Shown one piece after another: positions 11,467-20,754 of a stretch of 64,000 nt of DNA (positions within the stretch are counted from its first letter, which is position 1; each line of letters opens with the position of its first letter). The notes under the pieces are model-generated. The model was given only the letters and a program-made list of their open reading frames with translations, was not told the DNA's origin and made no database searches. Source of the DNA: Diogma glabrata (taxonomy: Eukaryota; Arthropoda; Insecta; Diptera; Cylindrotomidae); the NCBI GenBank assembly GCA_963693315.1, contig OY856188.1, positions 194,318,322-194,382,321 of the forward strand, given 5' to 3'. A program made the position numbers and the translations under genes.

Positions 11467-12651
11467 AAATTAACAACTTTTTTTAGACATTAAGTGCAAA
11501 ATGGAATTGTGCAAAAACTATTAAGCCGAATGAAACTTCTAAAGCTTACTTTTTTCGTTGAGGTTTCAGCTACAAGATAGAGGGGTCAATTATATTGTTA
11601 CGTTTTTCCAACTTTACTTCGAATTGCCCTAACTCACAATTCGATAAACGTAATTCCCAATCTCTTCTGAGTTCGATCACTGATTAGTAAGCACACACAG
11701 CAGGTTTTATTAAGTATTCAACAACTTAATTGTTCCACAACAATAGGAAAACAATACAGCAAACAATATTCCTAACTAGAATATTCTTTCAACAGCTTCA
11801 GAAACTAAAACGGTTTATTGTAGAAATTTCCAGTAATAACAACGTTAAAATAACACACAAAATATTTCTATTCAATAACACTTATAACTTTATTACACTT
11901 ATAACTGTACACAAAATCTAATTTAAAGATCACTTTTATAATTTTAAATTCACTATCGCAGGTTTAAAATAAAACTAATTCAAAACTACATGAGGTAATT
12001 TTCTTATATACCTTCTGCAATACTTCTAGATAATTCGACATCACTTTCCAGAAACCTTGCGAAAATATTAGAATATTCGATTATTTTACGTTATGTTGAT
12101 TTGATTCATAAAATCGTTTATGTTGACCCTAATTCTAAGAAGAAGACAACAACAACAATATTCGTTTCATTAATTTGTTTGTTGTGTTTTGTTGATTTTA
12201 TTTTCCTGAAAGTGACCGTAATCGATCTTTCTATAATCGTCTAGATTTTTCTGTACTCGTAAGTCGTAATAATATTATAAACAATTATTTGCAAATAACT
12301 AAATTCAATTGAAAAATATCGTTTTTTAGACATTTTTCGCAGTTTTTCGCAAAAATTTGCAAAAAAAATATTTTTTTTGTTTTTTTTTTAACTTTAAGTT
12401 ATAGAAAAGCATTTAAGGAACAAGAACGTTCCATAGCACCTGTATTCTAAAGTGCATCATTTACGAGTTATATCGCTTACAAGAAAGCAAAAAAAAATTC
12501 CAGCCGAATTTGTTGAATAGCTCCAGTCCCCAGGTGCCGAGCCAGTGGATTCGGCAGGTCCACTATGTGAGTACCCTCCCCCAGAGATTAAAAAACATCC
12601 GACCTGCAAACATCCGAAAACAACACTACAAACCGTAATTCTATGGGCCTA

Positions 12652-12760
12652 TAAGATTTGTTGTTTATACCAACCGCTGTTTGTTTTAAGATTCTATCGC
12701 TCACCAATTATTCGCCTTAGCGCATTCATTTCTTTGAAGTTTAACTATGATAAATGATTA
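12652..12760 (+). pseudogene. Jockey-like endonuclease fragment (target of T1)
   Basis: The + strand encodes KICCLYQPLFV and YRSP. These align in order with SLKICCSNQTLFVFGLYRSP of the J2 endonuclease domain at 28356-28601. The fragment begins at the right target duplication of T1 and probably continues leftwards at about 8100-8219. It is short and degenerate. Confidence 0.6.
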
Positions 12761-13806
12761 CCGATGTGATTGATGATTGTGATTGTATATTGTATATAGT
12801 ATCCAGCAATTCGTTTCGGGAAATAAGGAATGAACAAAAACATATTTTTAATAGTCAAAAGGTAACATATTTGCTGAGCACAAGTTGGCTTACTTAATTT
12901 CTATGAAGCCGATAACAAGGCCTTTAGGCCTCCGCTGCGTCCTCTTATTAACAGAGAAGTACCTACGCTTAAAATATTGTATATAAAATTCAACAAATGC
13001 TTATCTTAATGTCTTAAATTTATTTAAAAGACATGTTGGTTGACTTTATTCCGTCCACAATATTTAAAAAATTATTTGAAGACCAAATTAAAGAAAAAAA
13101 ATAAACTTTGTTGATAATAAACAACTGTAGTAAAAGCTACAACAAAAAAGTTATATAAAATTTGCCTAAATGGTCGAGATAAATCACAAACATTTAAAAC
13201 AGTAAAGATAGTTAGTCAAAACAAACAAGATCACCAGATCCAGAACAAAAATAGTAAAGAAAATTTATCCACACGTTAAATTTACTTAAAAATTTTATAA
13301 GATTAAACCAATTTTATTAAACCGATTTTTAAAAACCATAACACTAACAAAGTTATTTTGATGTCGTTTCTAAGTTAGCTGAATTAACTGCAATCACTAT
13401 TCTTGTTTATTTAAATATTGACAGATAAGTATAAACACAATCAACATCATTAGAACTTCACATGGTTCTTAATTCTTACTATGTCATAAACGTGATCAAA
13501 ACGAATCAACAGCATTTAACGTAGTTTGCGGGGTACAACTTTTTATTATTATCGTCTAAATACGTACACTTGACATTCAAATTTTCAACTGAATTACTAA
13601 ATCGTAAACTGAATTTCCAAATATTTTTATGATAAAATACAATATTTTCATTAAAACCAACCCACTTCACATAATAATAAATAAAATCTAATTATTTTGC
13701 TTATCACAAATAGTTGCATTAATAGTAATAATTTATTATTTATAACACAAAATAAATCACCATCAATATCGATTTAAATATTTAATTATAATTTAAAATC
13801 ACTTAC

Positions 13807-13918
13807 AAACAACACCAGCTAAAAATTGTCTATTCACTTTAACGGGTTCCATTCTAGTGTCCTTCGCCGAAGTTTCAAATGGACTGACAACTGTGTAATT
13901 AATTTCACTTGAATTCAT
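13807..13918 (-). CDS. Tret1-like sugar transporter, first coding exon
   Basis: The exon starts at the ATG at 13918 (read leftwards) and encodes 37 residues plus one base, ending VNRQFLAGVV before a GTAAGT donor at 13801-13806. An in-frame TAA lies directly upstream of the ATG, so this is the natural start. The N-terminus is a short hydrophilic cytoplasmic tail with acidic, serine and lysine residues. It leads into the first membrane helix, whose continuation is the exon at 142-303: the joined phase gives a serine codon. Tret1-like proteins usually have this arrangement, a variable tail followed by Q.LA. and then the GWTSP segment. Reading both pieces together is an inference from phase and family order; no transcript was available. 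Confidence 0.82.
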
Positions 13919-13950
13919 TTAATACATGCGTTTTTTTTTGTTTTTATTTT
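13919..13950 (-). other. 5' UTR part of the transporter exon with an upstream splice acceptor
   Basis: Reversed, the bases just beyond 13950 read TTTTTCATTTTCAG, a good acceptor. The 32 bases before the ATG are therefore probably 5' UTR, preceded by another intron. The first non-coding exon and the promoter would lie further right, somewhere in or beyond 13951-16000; I could not locate them. Confidence 0.5.
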
Positions 13951-14819
13951 CTGAAAATGAAAAACAAGAAAGAAAAATAGAAAAACCGATTATCATGAAA
14001 ATTTTTTTTTTTAATCAAAAACATAATAAACTAAATATAATATAATATACGAAAATAATATTACGGAAATAGAAATCTTGTGGAAAAGTATTTAAATTTG
14101 AGAATAATTTAAGGTATTTCCGAACTATCAAAGGTTCTCTATACAGGTTTTAGTAACTTGGGTACCTTAAATTAATCTCAAATCTACCTATAGCTTTTTA
14201 GTAGAGTAAAATATACAAACCTATAGTTTTGAGAAGTAAACATTATTGTCATATGTTTTCAAAATTTTTGATGGAAACTTTATCGTAACGACAAAATTCC
14301 CAAAAATTTTAATTGATTAATCAAAAATTGCTTATTTTTAAACAATGGATGATTTGATCTGATTTTGGACTTGAATTACTATCTCATGATGGTATATTGT
14401 TTAACGCAGATTAAAATATTTTAATAAAATTACGAAAATGTTGATTGTAGGAAATATTTGTTTTAATCGATTATCATGTGATATTATAATACAAGCATAT
14501 TTTGCACAACAACTTAAATATATCGTTATTTTGCAAAAAGGTTATCATTGTCATTTTCAAACAGAATTTTCCATATAACTCTATTTCGTACAGAAACGAA
14601 GATTTTCTTTCAATAGTATTATGACTACTGATGCAAAGATCGCCTGTTGGCATGCGTTAGTTGATGTCACGCACCAGCTTTGTAAGTTGAACTAATTTGA
14701 CTGGCAATCCTTATGCTAATCTTATTTTCAATCAAATTGTAATAGATCAACTTGATATTTGACATCAAACAAACTATAGGTCGGAAAGTTTTTGCTAACT
14801 TTTTATTTACGGTTGTGAC

Positions 14820-14970
14820 AAAAAGTTCCGTACGCCAAACCCTCTATTGGCATGCAAGTTAATATGATATATAACACGTATAAGAAGAGTGAGATATCAC
14901 TTACCAAGGTGATATTTTAGGGGTGCTGATGCACGAACTCTAATCAGTCAACGTTAACACTCCCAGTATT
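14820..14970 (+). mobile_element. Fragment of J1-type 5' region
   Basis: It shares GTGAGATATCACTTACCAAG, GGTGATATTTTAGGGGTG and AACACTC blocks with 31141-31330 and 40190-40340. It marks a solitary piece of the J1 element upstream of the transporter's first coding exon. Confidence 0.55.
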
Positions 14971-15394
14971 TGTAATTTTAATTTTGTTTTTGAAAATATT
15001 TGTAAAAATTTGATTCCGATTCTTTTTGTTTTTATTTATTACATTTCTTCATAAATTAAAGATATTTCATCACGATTGGCATTTATGTCATATTTTTTAA
15101 CGATTAATTAGAATAATTGTTTATATATATTTATTCTTTAAGAAACAATCAAAACAATCGCGCTCATAAAGCGGCGGATTGGATTTGCAGGGACAATTCA
15201 TATTTCAATTAAAATTTATAATGCGTATTGAAGATTTGTGAATTAATTACAATCCATCATCTTAAGCATATTAAACTGCATATTCTACTTCTTACATAAA
15301 CACAAGTTAGTGAACAATATTCCTCAATCGAATCACTAATTTTCAAATATTGGTTGGAATCAACTTTTAAACTTTATCAAAGTGTCATGAGATA

Positions 15395-15500
15395 TAGGGC
15401 CGATTGTGTGAACATGAACAGAAGATATATCCTCGGATGAAGATATAACTTTACTCTCGGATTTTTTTCTATCCATCCTTGTTCATACAATCGGTCCATA
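15395..15500. mobile_element. About 105-bp MITE with TIR TAGGGCCGATTGTG
   Basis: Left TAGGGCCGATTGTGTGAACA and right TGTTCATACAATCGGTCCAT (after a one-base shift) are inverted copies of about 20 bp. Half of the same motif recurs at about 58525-58570. Confidence 0.6.
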
Positions 15501-15818
15501 GTGTTGCATATATGTTGCATATACACGATCTTTGCACTGCACGTTATCCAAACGGTGAATTTGAAAATTGAGAGGAAACCAATTATGTAAGATAGTAGTT
15601 ACAATAACAATAGCTTTTATAAGACTTACATAACATTTAGTAATGGGAAGGAGTTACCCTACCCTTTTAAAAATCCAGCAAAATAGGATGTCACCAAAGA
15701 GGAGATTATAACATGCCGTGCTGCAGTAATCGAATAACGAGGTTTAGAATGCCAGCATGTTTTGTGGATATTTTCGTTTTTTATGGAGAAATAGGCATCG
15801 CTTAAGTTTTATTCATGT

Positions 15819-16082
15819 CCCAAGCAGGGTTTGTCGGACTTTGAAATACGGCCAAGCACTGGCATATTAATGGTTAACAGTACTTGGCTATTGTTATTGG
15901 GCCAGTACTAGAACCATTCATCGGCCGTTCTATGGTTAACAGAAAAGAGCCAGTATATAGTTACCTTTGAACTGCCAAACATTGGCCCATGAAAGGTAAA
16001 CAGTACTTGGCAATTGTTATTGGGCCATTACTGAAACCATGAATCGGCCGATCTATATTTTATAGAAAATAGCCAGTACACT
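15819..16082 (+). mobile_element. C3: truncated C-family element
   Basis: It starts CCCAAGCAGGGTTTG and follows the C-family consensus (ATACGGCCAAGCACTGGC, then repeated TTGTTATTGGGCC) for about 260 bases before breaking off. Its start differs slightly from CCCAAGTAGG. Confidence 0.6.
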
Positions 16083-16339
16083 TTACACGTATCGTCAGTT
16101 TTATGTAGCAATCGTCTTATTTTTTTTTTATTCTAAGTTAGGCATGTTTAGTGTTAACTATATAATAAATTATTAATTAATGTCTCTGAATATCCGAAGA
16201 AACCATGCCAACTAGGGATTGGAATTAAGTTTGAATAAATTAAGTTTCTCTAAGAAATTTATGGACGCTATAATTTTAAAATTTTGAGGATTAAAGCTAT
16301 CCGGAAAAAATCATGAAGGGAAGGCGTTCCAGAGATAAG

Positions 16340-17020
16340 AAACTCTGTTGAACAAATCACGTTGAAAAGCAACAGTTCTGCACCTTTTTATATGAACCGT
16401 AAAAGCATGGGCGACAACATTTGCTCTGGTGTTACGCTAGGTTTGCTAGTTCAGGTAAAATTGATTTAATCTCTGTAGAAGTTCGTTCATCCATAATTTA
16501 TTTGTAGAAAATTGTCAGATCAGCAACATTTCGTCGGTGTTGTAAAGAATTAAGCTCATTAGTAAGAGTTGAGTTGCTAATCAGTTTAATAGCTCTACGC
16601 TAAACAGAATCAAGGCACTTCAAATTACTATAATAAGCTCCACCCCATAGGTGAGAACAGTGCTCCATGCAGGGACGTATAAATGATTTGTTAATTAATA
16701 GAAGCTGTTCGCTACTAAAAAACTTACGACATCGTCCCGAAAAGCCCAATTTTTGAACAGCGTTCTTGTCTAGGTTAAAACTATGAGAATTCCATTTCAG
16801 ATTATTTTCAACTTCTACCCCTAGAAGTCTAACAGATTCTTTCTCTACCAGATCTTTAGAGTCAAACTTTAATTGAAACGGATTAGGTGTGGATAATCTA
16901 GAAAAATGACAAGCCTGTGGTTTGCTCGTATTGAATTCAACACTATTATTCAATACTATTATTCAACCAAAATAGTTTTAAGGTTATAGTTTAATGAATC
17001 TATCAAATTTGATCTATAGT
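16340..17020 (-). pseudogene. J2 C-terminal region after the reverse transcriptase
   Basis: The minus-strand frame 16600-16953 contains VEFNTSKPQAC, RLLGVEVENNLKWNSH, and SFIRPCMEHCSHLWGGA. These correspond to the conserved FN..KT.., LG..ID..L.W..H and YIRP.LEY.S.VW motifs that follow the RT in Jockey-type elements. A frameshift near 16600 leads into RRAIKLISN and HRRNVADLTIFY further left. This segment is separated from the RT by the 17024-18973 element. Confidence 0.75.
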
Positions 17021-17254
17021 AATAGTCGCGGCAATGAAGCAAAAAAGTTCGGAATTCTTTAGACTAAGACGGATCGGAATGCGGTTTTTTGCATTCGCTT
17101 CCAAAAATTATTTGTAAAAACCGTCCCTGTTTATTTTTTTTGTACAAACCGTAAATTGCATTGCTGCAGCCAAAAATGCGTTAAAAAATGCATTTTTAAA
17201 GAACTTCATAAATAAGAGTCAGAACTGGCCCAAATCAAAATCCATATCAAATTT

Positions 17255-17758
17255 TTAATCAAGTGACACATCGCTAGTCTGCTCATTTTCTTTGTCATCG
17301 ACTGACATATTCATAAGTAGAACATCTTCCTCATCTAAGGCCTCTCTCTCTGCCGCAATAACGTTTTCAACTGAATATCTTTCAGTATTATTGCAAGTTG
17401 AGCCTTCACAAACTTTACAGGCAAGATTGCAAGGGAGGCCGTGCTTCCTGCAACTACAGGTCATCACATTATAATCTCCTGCGCATCCACAGAATATTAG
17501 TTCCATAATATTCTTGGGCGCAGGTTTTTGTGTCATTTCTACAGGAACCAGTGTGTCGTCTTTCTTTTTCCACCCCCATTCTGTTGGGTCCATGGTCAGC
17601 TGGTTTCCGTGCAGCCAATGTTGCACTTGAAAATAGACCCTTTTTAGATGTTGTTGAATGGCGTCTACTGTTGGCAGAATTTTGCCTAAATTTACTCTCC
17701 CCTTTGTAGCGGTTTTATGTACATTCTGTACCTGTACGTTTGTAGTAACTCGTCCCAT
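17255..17758 (-). pseudogene. Same transposon protein, C-terminal part with a tesmin/TSO1-like CXC cluster
   Basis: A 167-codon frame with PTVDAIQQHLKRVYFQVQHW near residues 30-48 and a TEWGWKK stretch, followed by a cysteine cluster. The cluster reads FCGC, TCSCRKHGLPC and ACKVCEGSTCNN (residues about 89-125). The spacing C.C.......C.C...G..C...C..C.G..C.N is that of CXC (CRC) DNA-binding domains. The tail is acidic. The start codon shown is internal: homology begins before it, in the frame at 17760-17850, so a frameshift separates it from the segment at 17854-18603. Confidence 0.65.
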
Positions 17759-17853
17759 TTTGTCTTGAACTTGTCAGGAACATTTGGTTTCCTGAATACC
17801 TGTGGAGCACTGTACACTGCCAGGATTAGCTGCGTCCTGTTCTCAAAAATTTC

Positions 17854-18603
17854 TTAACTTGATAAACCAGCTTCCTTGAACTTAGTAGCACGAGCTTGAA
17901 GGTCTAGTAATTTCTGGAAGGTCTTGAAAAATTTTGTTTTTCCATGGTAGTACGTTACTGAAACGGTATCGCACCCCGTTATTGCATGGAGCAACAAAAT
18001 ATTATCCTCAACTAGTGGCATATCAGACCAGCTACACGAAGAATATACTTCTTCGGGTTTATTGGGCCTTGCCGGTTGCCGTAAAAATATTTCTCTGTCA
18101 ACCGGGCAGAGTGCGGTCAATAGTACGGCAACGTCTGTATCTTCGGCGACTATGACTATCTTTTTGGTAGGGTCGCTAGATTCTTTTAGAGCTGCCGTTA
18201 CAATCCTACAATCAGCATCCGCTGCACATTGGTTTGAAACTATCCCGACTGTGGTCAGTTTGGCACGGAGCATTTCAATAATCTTATTTTTATTGTTTTT
18301 ATTTTGTAAGAATTTATCCTGTTGTATTTGTAACGCCATATTTTCGCAAAAACGGACGTCTGCTGAACTTCCCCGATTAGCGCAACTGATTCTTTCACAT
18401 TCCTCAGTACTGAGGGTTTGGTAACCATAAATAATAACTCCGCGTTTGCCGTAATGGTTCAAAATATACTTTATGTAATTGTCCATGATCGCCGAGAATG
18501 TTTGTCCGATTTTCCATCTGACTTTGTAAATCAGTAATCCTCCATACAGAATAAAAAATGTCCTCTCAGGATCATAAACATTTGTGGGAGTTTTCGTGAA
18601 CAA
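17854..18603 (-). pseudogene. Transposon protein with XPG/PIN-like nuclease features, N-terminal part
   Basis: An open stretch of 249 codons on the minus strand. Landmarks in order are MALQIQQDKFLQN (about residue 90), QCAADADCRIVTAALKES (about 120), IVIVAEDTDVAVLLTALC (about 150) and HAITGCDTVSVTYYHGKTKFF (about 205-225, only partly quoted). The acidic D.D and E.TD pairs and the GCD.....GK.K motif resemble the FEN1/XPG-PIN fold of a group of transposon-encoded proteins common in insects. The stop at 17854 is followed by continuing homology in another frame towards the 17255-17758 segment, so this is one broken gene. I infer a nuclease accessory role; no DDE transposase was recognised in the element. 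Confidence 0.6.
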
Positions 18604-18976
18604 TACAAATCGGACTTTGTATTCTTCAGCATTCCAAAACTATCGAAGTATCCCTGAGGGAATGGAGAGAACTCCCACTTGAGGTAGTCTATCATTTCTT
18701 CCTCACCTTCTTTTTATGCCCATATTCTATGAAACAGACTCCGGGAACCTGATTTGGGCCAGTTCCGACTCTTATTTATAAAGTTCTTTAAAAATGCATT
18801 TTTTTAACGCATTTTTGGCTGCAGCAATGCAATTTCCGGTTTGCATAAAAAAATAAACAGGAACGGTTCTTACAAATAATTTTTGGAAGCGAATGCAAAA
18901 AACCGCGTTCCGATCCGTCTTAGTTTAAAGAATTCTGAACTTTTGGCCTTTTTAGTGCTTCATTGCCTCGACTATT

Positions 18977-19092
18977 ATTAAGCGCTAAAGATGAATATAA
19001 TTTAGGGTTTTCATGAGACGCATGAAGCGTGCTATCATCAACAAAACTAAGGATAGGACTAATTATTGAATCCAACAAATCGTTAATATAAA
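18977..19092 (-). pseudogene. J2 reverse transcriptase, FVDD active-site segment
   Basis: The minus strand reads IYINDLLDSI and LSFVDDSTLHAS. YINDL and [FY].DD are RT motifs of Jockey-type elements. Here the usual alanine of FADD is valine, but both aspartates of the catalytic pair remain. The segment is bounded by the insertions at 17024-18973 and 19096-20476. Confidence 0.75.
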
Positions 19093-19095
19093 TAA

Positions 19096-20476
19096 TAGTC
19101 CCTGGGCCGGCGCCAATTTCATGTGATGATTCATATTTTATATTTCGTGAGGCGCCTGTCCTTGACGAGTCCGAATATATTTGTCCTGCGATTTTTCTCA
19201 AATCGGCCACTTTTGCGTTCGGCAAGCTCCGAAAAAGGCCAATTCCCATACAAGGTTGTACAACTGGTCCAGTAATGGTCCATTACTGGCAGCCAGTAAT
19301 GCAGCGATGGGCGAGTACTGGCAACCACGACTGGGCCATTAACATAATTTTACTGGATGATAACTTCGGACAATAAATGGTTGCCATTCTTGGGCCAAAT
19401 ACTGGCAACCCTGACTGGGCCGTTAAAAAAAATTTATACATTATTATCATATGTAAATTTAAATAAATTAAATACAAACTAATTTAAAATAAAATAAAAA
19501 TGACGGAAAAAATTCAAAACTCCCCATACAACTGGTTCAGTTGCAAGAATGGCTGAGTAATGGCAAACACAGCCCTGACTCCACCAGTACTCCGCCATTA
19601 AAAAAAATATAAAATAATATTTTTTATACATAAATTTAAATAAATTATTTACAAAATAATTAAAATAAAATAGAAATGAAAATAAATTAAAACATATACT
19701 AACCTTTTCTTTATTACCATAGTCTTTCAACCGACAAGGCGATAACTAAACTATATGTGAAATTTTTCAAACTACGTATTTCTAAAAGGGAAAATGCTCT
19801 AGTGAAATTTAAAAAAAATGACATAGATCGGCAAATTCATGACTACAGTACTGGCCCAATAACAATAGCCAAGTAATATTTACCATTCATGGGCCAGTGC
19901 TTGGCCATTCAAAGGTAACAATATACTGGCTATTTTCTGTAAACCATAGATCGGCCGATGATTGGTTCTAGTATTGGCCCAGTAACAATAGCCAAGTACT
20001 GTTAACCATTAATGGACCAGTGCTTGGCCGTATGTCAATGTCTGGCAAAACCTACTTGGGTTGCCCGCGATCTTGTAAATTTGCTACAACATTTTTTTTT
20101 AACTGTGGGGTTTGGAAATTTGTTTGAAAACAAGAGGGTAAGCTTGTCCGACCAAAATGTGTCTGCTATTCTCGAGTCCGACAACTGACATTTTGTATGT
20201 TTGGGTTGACGGACTAGACAATAGCAGACAAATTTTTGTCGGACAAGGTTACCCTCGTGTTCTAAATCAAATTTCCTACCACCATAGTTAAAAAAGAAAA
20301 CAAAAATTTACAAGATCCCGGGCAATCGGCATTTCTCGGAGCTTGCCGAACGCGAAAGCGGCCGATTTGAGAAAGATCGCAGAATAAATGTTTTCGGGCT
20401 CGTCAAGGACAGACGCCTCACGAAGTATAAAATATGTGGTAAACATCACATGAAATTGGCGCCGGCCCAGGGACTT
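19096..20476. mobile_element. B: palindromic Harbinger-like element with TAA duplication, split by C4
   Basis: Ends read TAGTCCCTGGGCCGGCGCC and the inverse of GGCGCCGGCCCAGGGACTT, with TAA duplicated at 19093-19095 and 20477-20479. Removing it restores the J2 codons for LFLIYIND. Without the C4 insertion (19245-20060) the element is about 560 bp and almost entirely inverted repeat, including GCCCGCGATCTTGTAAATTT near 20063 and its inverse near 20305-20324. TAA/TTA duplication fits PIF/Harbinger, but the TIR sequence itself is not a family match I can confirm. Confidence 0.7.
19245..20060 (-). mobile_element. C4: complete 816-bp C-family element with TT duplication
   Basis: Reversed, it runs from CCCAAGTAGG (20060) to CCTTGTATGGG (19245). 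TT lies at 19243-19244 and 20061-20062, while the other arm of element B has a single TT at the same point (GATTGCCC), confirming a 2-bp duplication. Subterminal TGGCC/GGCCA-rich repeats fill about 250 bases at each end; the middle is AT-rich. No conserved coding frame is present. Confidence 0.8.
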
Positions 20477-20479
20477 TAA

Positions 20480-20754
20480 GAAAGAGACTTGGTTACAAAA
20501 CAGAACAATGAGGAACTCCTGCATGAGTTGAAAAGACATCCGATGAAATACCATCATCATTGACTCGAAATTTCCGCTCGGAAATAAAGCTTTGTATCCA
20601 AGATATAAGTTGCTCATCCAAACCATAACATCTTAATTTGCAAATAAGATTGTTGTTCCAAACTTTATCAAATGCTTTGGATATATAAAGAGCAACACCG
20701 AAAGTCTCACCAGGATTTTCAAGCGACTTGCTCCACACATGAGTGACAAAGGAA
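20480..20754 (-). pseudogene. J2 reverse transcriptase, central segment (left copy of a duplicate)
   Basis: The frame 20493-20738 includes YISKAFDKVWNNNL, then LISWIQSFISERKFRV and HAGVPHCSVL. These match the SKAFD.V and GVPQGSVL motifs of the RT palm, with Q-G changed to H-C. The sequence stops abruptly at 20754, where the satellite begins, and is repeated in full at 25053-25327. Confidence 0.8.

Larger units (their letters stand above)
8220..12651. mobile_element. T1: long palindromic DNA element with 3-bp TAA target duplication, with nested insertions
   Basis: Ends read TAGGTCCATAGAAT and the inverse ATTCTATGGGCCTA, with TAA duplicated at 8217-8219 and 12652-12654. The flanks join as CCTTAAGATTTG. 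The homologous Jockey EN sequence at about 28590 (minus) has the uninterrupted CTTAAGATTTG, which supports a 3-bp duplication. The outer arms are long inverted copies of several hundred bases. The interior is split by X1 (8505-8951), C2a/C2b (9797-11466) and X2. A shorter relative lies at 51796-53091. No transposase is visible. A 3-bp duplication is compatible with Academ or PIF/Harbinger, but the superfamily is unknown. Confidence 0.75.
304..13806 (-). other. About 13.5-kb intron of the transporter gene, filled with mobile elements
   Basis: The stretch runs from the donor at 13801-13806 to the acceptor at 304-305 (minus strand). It holds a foldback, the C1/H-a nest, a second foldback, the T1 nest and a small Jockey fragment. 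Between them, 310-1300, 2240-3060, 6822-7078, 7583-8100 and 12761-13800 are AT-rich sequence in which I see no coding capacity beyond short chance frames. Confidence 0.7.
13951..15818. other. Upstream region of the transporter gene, no clear promoter
   Basis: AT-rich non-coding DNA that should contain the 5' UTR intron and promoter of the transporter, plus the J1 piece at 14820-14970 and a small MITE at 15395-15500. I could not single out a TATA box or initiator with any confidence. Confidence 0.4.
17024..18973 (-). mobile_element. DNA transposon with long TIRs encoding an XPG/PIN-like and CXC protein
   Basis: Inverted ends of about 220 bp: AGTCGCGGCAATGAAGC at the left and the inverse of CTTCATTGCCTCGACT at the right, with further matching blocks such as AAAAATGCATTTTTAAAG. 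The interior encodes two recognisable minus-strand protein segments (17854-18603 and 17255-17758). It is inserted in J2 downstream of the RT. A TA is present outside a slightly extended TIR, but the target duplication is ambiguous. The protein pairing suggests an Academ-like element; that is inference from family knowledge, not proof. Confidence 0.65.

Noticed and set aside
17027..18976. A certain target duplication for the XPG/CXC element
   Set aside because: Both flanks are TA/AT-rich and several alignments are possible (TA being one), so no length can be claimed.
19283..19730. Open frames in C4 (and the same in C5)
   Set aside because: They are caused by the AT-rich centre and subterminal repeats; C1, C2a and C6 do not conserve them as protein.
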